Shown one piece after another: positions 57,738 through 60,383 of a DNA stretch of 60,383 bases (positions within the stretch are counted from its first letter, which is position 1; every line of letters begins with the position of its first letter). The DNA is from Nitriliruptoraceae bacterium. GTDB taxonomy: Bacteria > Actinomycetota > Nitriliruptoria > Nitriliruptorales > Nitriliruptoraceae. The translations under genes were made by a program, and so were the position numbers. The notes below the pieces were generated by a model. That model worked only from the letters and a program-made list of their open reading frames with translations, had not been told where the DNA came from and ran no database searches. The stretch is from positions 1 to 60,383 of the forward strand of contig PWWI01000313.1 of the NCBI GenBank assembly GCA_003561535.1. The letters run 5' to 3'.

Positions 57738-59828
57738 TCAGCGGGGCACCTCGCTGACCTCCAGCGCCAGATCGCCGTCCACCACCTCGGCGTCGACGCC
57801 GCGATCACGGTCGATGCGGACGCTGAGCCGCGCGTCGCCGATGGGCAGATCCGTCACCTCGAGGCTGCGGAACGGCGGGGGCCACAGCGGATCGATGCGG
57901 ACGCGGCCGCCCGGGAGGTCGGCGTGAAGGCCGAGGCAGGCCCGCAGCAGCAGCAGCGCGCCGGCGGCGGCCCAGGCCTGCGGACGGCAGGAGGCGGGGT
58001 AGGGCACGGGTGCCGGCGCCTCGTCACGCGCGAACCCGCCGAACAGCTCCGGCAGGCGCGAGGAGAAGCCGGGAGCGACCTCGACCAGCCCACGCAGCAG
58101 GCCGGTGGCCACGTCCTGCTGGTGGCGGACGGCCAGTCCCCAGACCGCGATCGCGGTGTCGTGCGGCCACACCGAGCCCGTGTGGTAGCCGAGCGGGTTG
58201 AAGCCGGCACTATCGCTGGCCAGCGTGCGCAGCCCCCACCCGGAGGCCAGCCGCTGGTGTCCGAGCTGGGCACCGATCAGGGCCGCTTCGGTCCCGTCCA
58301 CCAGCCCGCTGGCCACTAGGTGCCCCATGTTGCTGGCGGGGCCGTCAACCGCCCGTTTCTCACCGTCCAGCGCGATCGCCGGGTAACGGCCGTGGTGGTC
58401 CTCGATCCAGAACGACGCCCGGAACCGGTCAGCCAGGTCGTCGGCCCACCGGTCCCACCCGCTCGCGCCGGGACGCCCGAAGTGGCGCAGCAGCTCCGCC
58501 CCGCGGCGGGCCGCGTCGTAGGCGTAGGCCTGCACCTCGGCCAGCGCGATCGGTGGCGTGGCCAGGGTGCCGTCGGCGAACTGGACCCCGTCGTGGCTGT
58601 CCTTCCAGCCCTGGTTGTCCAGGCCGCGTGCCTGCAGCTTGCGGTACTCGAGGAAGCCGTCGGCGTCGCTGTCGCCGTCGCTGCACAGCCACCCGAGCGC
58701 AGCCTCCACGTGGGGGAGCAGCGGGCGCAGGCGGTCGTCGCCGAGCCCGCACCGCCAGGCCTCGTGGGCCAGCACGACGAACAGCGGTGTGGCGTCGATC
58801 GTGCCGTAGTAGTTGGGTGGCAGGTCGCCGCGGTGGGTGAGGCTGCCGCGTCGGATCTCGTGGAGGATCTTGCCCGGTGCCTCCTCCGTCCCCAGGTCGT
58901 GGCGGGTGCCCTGCCGGCGGGCGAGGGTGCGCAGCGTGCCGTCGGCCAGCGTCAGGTCGAAGGGCAACGACATCAAGGCCGTCCACAGCGAGTCGCGTCC
59001 GAACAAGGTCAGGTACCAGGGACTGCCGGCGGCGCAGAAGGCGTCATCGGGCGCTTCCGGGTCGACCATGCGCAGGGCGTGCAGGTCCTCGACGCTGCGC
59101 TCCACCAGCCGGGTGAACCGGCGGTCGGAGCACCGCACCGACCAGGACGGCCGGTGCCACGGCGTTGCGGGCGCCGCCACGGGCACGGGCAGCGCCACGC
59201 ACCGACGAGGCGGGCTGACGGTGCCGTAGACGTCGGTCGCCACCACGTCGAGGCAGACCCGTGTGCGCTGACCGGCGGGGAGCTGGCAGGCCACGTACAG
59301 GGTGTCGGTGTCGCGGCGGTGCGCGACCGGGTCGACGGTCACGGTGACCTGATCGACGCCGTCGGCGCGCACGAAGGCGAGCCCGCCGTCACGGTGCTCC
59401 GCCGGGACGGGGTCGATCTCGCGGTCGTGACGGACGTCGAAGATGTAGGCCAGGTCGCTGCCCAGCCGCAGCCCGACCTCCACCTCGAGGTCCGTGCGTC
59501 CGTGGTTGCGCAGGTGGATCTCCTCGTGCAGGCACCCGTCGACGACGCGGCGGCGCTCCACGACCACGGTCGGGTCCGGCCCGGCGCCGGCGACCGGCAC
59601 GTAGGCGTGGAAGGTGGCGCTGGACGGACCGGTGTCGGTCGCGGTGAGCGGCCGGGGAGGCAGGCCGTCGACCAGCAGCTCGAGCCGATCCAGGAAGCGG
59701 GTGTCGCGGACGTAGACGCCGTGATCGCCGCCGCGCAGGATGTCACCGTTCGGATCGGAGACCACGAAGGTCTCGCCGCGCACGCAGGTCACCTCGCCGA
59801 GTGGCCCGACCATCGGTGGTGTGGTCAT
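57738..59828 (-). CDS. Amylo-alpha-1,6-glucosidase / glycogen-debranching-type glycosidase
   Basis: 696 aa. N-terminal beta-sandwich of the glycogen-debranching N-terminal family (GEVTCVRGETFVVSDPNGDILRGGDHGVYVRDTRFLDRLEL) and a C-terminal (alpha/alpha)6 barrel with PWYLTLFGRDSLWTALMSLPFDL, NYYGTIDATPLFVVL, NQGWKDSHDGVQFADG and NPLGYHTGSVWPHDTAIAVWGL. No signal peptide, so cytosolic. It probably trims branched alpha-glucan or a storage glycan; no other glycogen genes lie nearby. ATG 59828 has GGAG 8 nt away. Confidence 0.92.
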   Translation of the reverse strand: MTTPPMVGPLGEVTCVRGETFVVSDPNGDILRGGDHGVYVRDTRFLDRLELLVDGLPPRPLTATDTGPSSATFHAYVPVAGAGPDPTVVVERRRVVDGCLHEEIHLRNHGRTDLEVEVGLRLGSDLAYIFDVRHDREIDPVPAEHRDGGLAFVRADGVDQVTVTVDPVAHRRDTDTLYVACQLPAGQRTRVCLDVVATDVYGTVSPPRRCVALPVPVAAPATPWHRPSWSVRCSDRRFTRLVERSVEDLHALRMVDPEAPDDAFCAAGSPWYLTLFGRDSLWTALMSLPFDLTLADGTLRTLARRQGTRHDLGTEEAPGKILHEIRRGSLTHRGDLPPNYYGTIDATPLFVVLAHEAWRCGLGDDRLRPLLPHVEAALGWLCSDGDSDADGFLEYRKLQARGLDNQGWKDSHDGVQFADGTLATPPIALAEVQAYAYDAARRGAELLRHFGRPGASGWDRWADDLADRFRASFWIEDHHGRYPAIALDGEKRAVDGPASNMGHLVASGLVDGTEAALIGAQLGHQRLASGWGLRTLASDSAGFNPLGYHTGSVWPHDTAIAVWGLAVRHQQDVATGLLRGLVEVAPGFSSRLPELFGGFARDEAPAPVPYPASCRPQAWAAAGALLLLRACLGLHADLPGGRVRIDPLWPPPFRSLEVTDLPIGDARLSVRIDRDRGVDAEVVDGDLALEVSEVPR

Positions 59829-59917
59829 GAGCGGAGCTCCGTTCGGGACCTTGGGCCGTGGCCGCGGAGGCGGTGACCTCGCATGCTCGCTTGACCACCG
59901 ACATCGCGGGGTGCGTG

Positions 59918-60130
59918 ATGGCCGACCTGCTCCGGGTGACGTGCCGCAGCTGCGGCCCCTGCTTCGTCTCCTCGCACCAGGGGCAGTGGGGCGCCCTGCT
60001 GTCCGGTGAGGTGACCGAACTGGAGGAGCGGTGCCCCCACTGTGGCGCCACCGCGGTCTACCTGGTGGCCGACTACGACCACGGACCGCTGGTCGGCCGC
60101 ATCGAGCCGGTGCGTTCCCCGGACCGCTGA
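59918..60130 (+). CDS. Small zinc-ribbon protein
   Basis: 70 aa, no named family. Two CxxC pairs, VTCRSCGPC and RCPHCGATAVY, make a zinc ribbon. Start uncertain: ATG 59918 is preferred, with GTG 59858 as a longer option. It is divergent from the debranching-type glycosidase gene. Confidence 0.6.
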   Translation: MADLLRVTCRSCGPCFVSSHQGQWGALLSGEVTELEERCPHCGATAVYLVADYDHGPLVGRIEPVRSPDR

Positions 60131-60156
60131 GCCGCCGGTCGCACCGGTCCAGCCGG

Positions 60157-60383
60157 TCATGTCGGTCCCGCCGCGGCATCGACGGGCACCAGCAGCATGG
60201 GCACCTCCGAGGCGCCGAGCAGCAGCCGGACCACCTCGGCTCGGCCTGGCGAGAGGTCCTGCGACCAGCCGAGCACGATCAGGTCGGCCGCCTCGGCGGC
60301 GGCCACGGCCAGCACGCCCCGACCGGGCGCGCCGCTGCGCAGGACGATCCGTGGGGCACCCTCGGTCACCCGGTGGCGGGCCA
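60157..60383 (-). CDS. Universal stress protein (UspA-like), C-terminal part
   Basis: The minus-strand frame is open from the right window edge to a stop at 60157. The end, VLAVAAAEAADLIVLGWSQDLSPGRAEVVRLLLGASEVPMLLVPVD, matches the Usp C-terminal pattern (ADLIVLG...S..VxxLLxxAxVPVLLV), although the ATP-binding Gly loop is weaker than usual. The N-terminus lies outside the window. Confidence 0.7.
   Translation of the reverse strand, partial: ARHRVTEGAPRIVLRSGAPGRGVLAVAAAEAADLIVLGWSQDLSPGRAEVVRLLLGASEVPMLLVPVDAAAGPT

Overview
The window is about 60 kb of very GC-rich, gene-dense chromosome. It suggests a free-living, deep-branching actinobacterium. Signs are the mycobacterial-type CysO/Mec/CysM sulfur-carrier cluster, the PDE-rph-rdgB gene order seen around Rv1339-Rv1341 of Mycobacterium tuberculosis, a type-5 uracil-DNA glycosylase, an ECF sigma factor with a ZAS anti-sigma factor, many GTG starts, and a recurring TAnnnT -10 element that often lies only 6-8 nt before the start codon (apparently leaderless genes). 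A Nitriliruptoria-like lineage is a guess; no rRNA or other taxonomic marker is present. No tRNA, rRNA, CRISPR array, IS element or prophage was recognised.

Layout. 0-9 kb: inositol-phosphatase family enzyme, TetR regulator, omega-amidase-like hydrolase, PPK2 polyphosphate kinase, ATP-grasp ligase, old yellow enzyme, BioY, SDR epimerase and a FAD amine-oxidase-like enzyme. 9-14 kb: aldo/keto reductase, quinone-oxidoreductase-like enzyme, DinB-like protein, UdgB, DUF1295 membrane enzyme. 14-16.2 kb: mec-hyp-cysO-cysM. 16.3-28.5 kb: a tandem class III nucleotidyl cyclase with AAA and TPR regions, a secreted Cys-containing protein, a patatin with two cNMP-binding domains, a divergent glutaminase-STAS-cNMP-binding protein, an Rv1339-like metallo-beta-lactamase-fold phosphodiesterase, then rph and rdgB. 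28.5-42.6 kb: PNPOx-like, epimerase, beta-lactamase-like hydrolase, P-type ATPase flanked by paired palindromic repeats, flavodoxin-like, M23 peptidase, Mut7-C RNase, YceH, envelope proteins, methyltransferase, hydrolase, sigma/anti-sigma. 42.6-60.4 kb: DEAD-box helicase, PAS-GGDEF-EAL protein, zinc-ribbon and spermidine-synthase-like pair, PfpI, LLM monooxygenase, UppP, LapA-like, CPBP protease, RimK-TrkA_C fusion, aminotransferase, HAD-ATPase fusion, debranching-type glycosidase and a partial universal stress protein.

How the genes work together. Two themes stand out. First, the segment from 16.3 to 27.1 kb holds a cyclic-nucleotide synthase, two effectors whose three cNMP-binding domains keep the phosphate-binding Glu and Arg, and a candidate cAMP phosphodiesterase, so one locus could encode make-sense-degrade signalling. 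Second, the CysO carrier has a 33-residue tail after its Gly-Gly, so it would need trimming, and the JAMM protease Mec is encoded in the same operon. The intergenic spaces also hold several families of short palindromic and tandem repeats. In-frame microsatellite-like expansions lie in at least six proteins.
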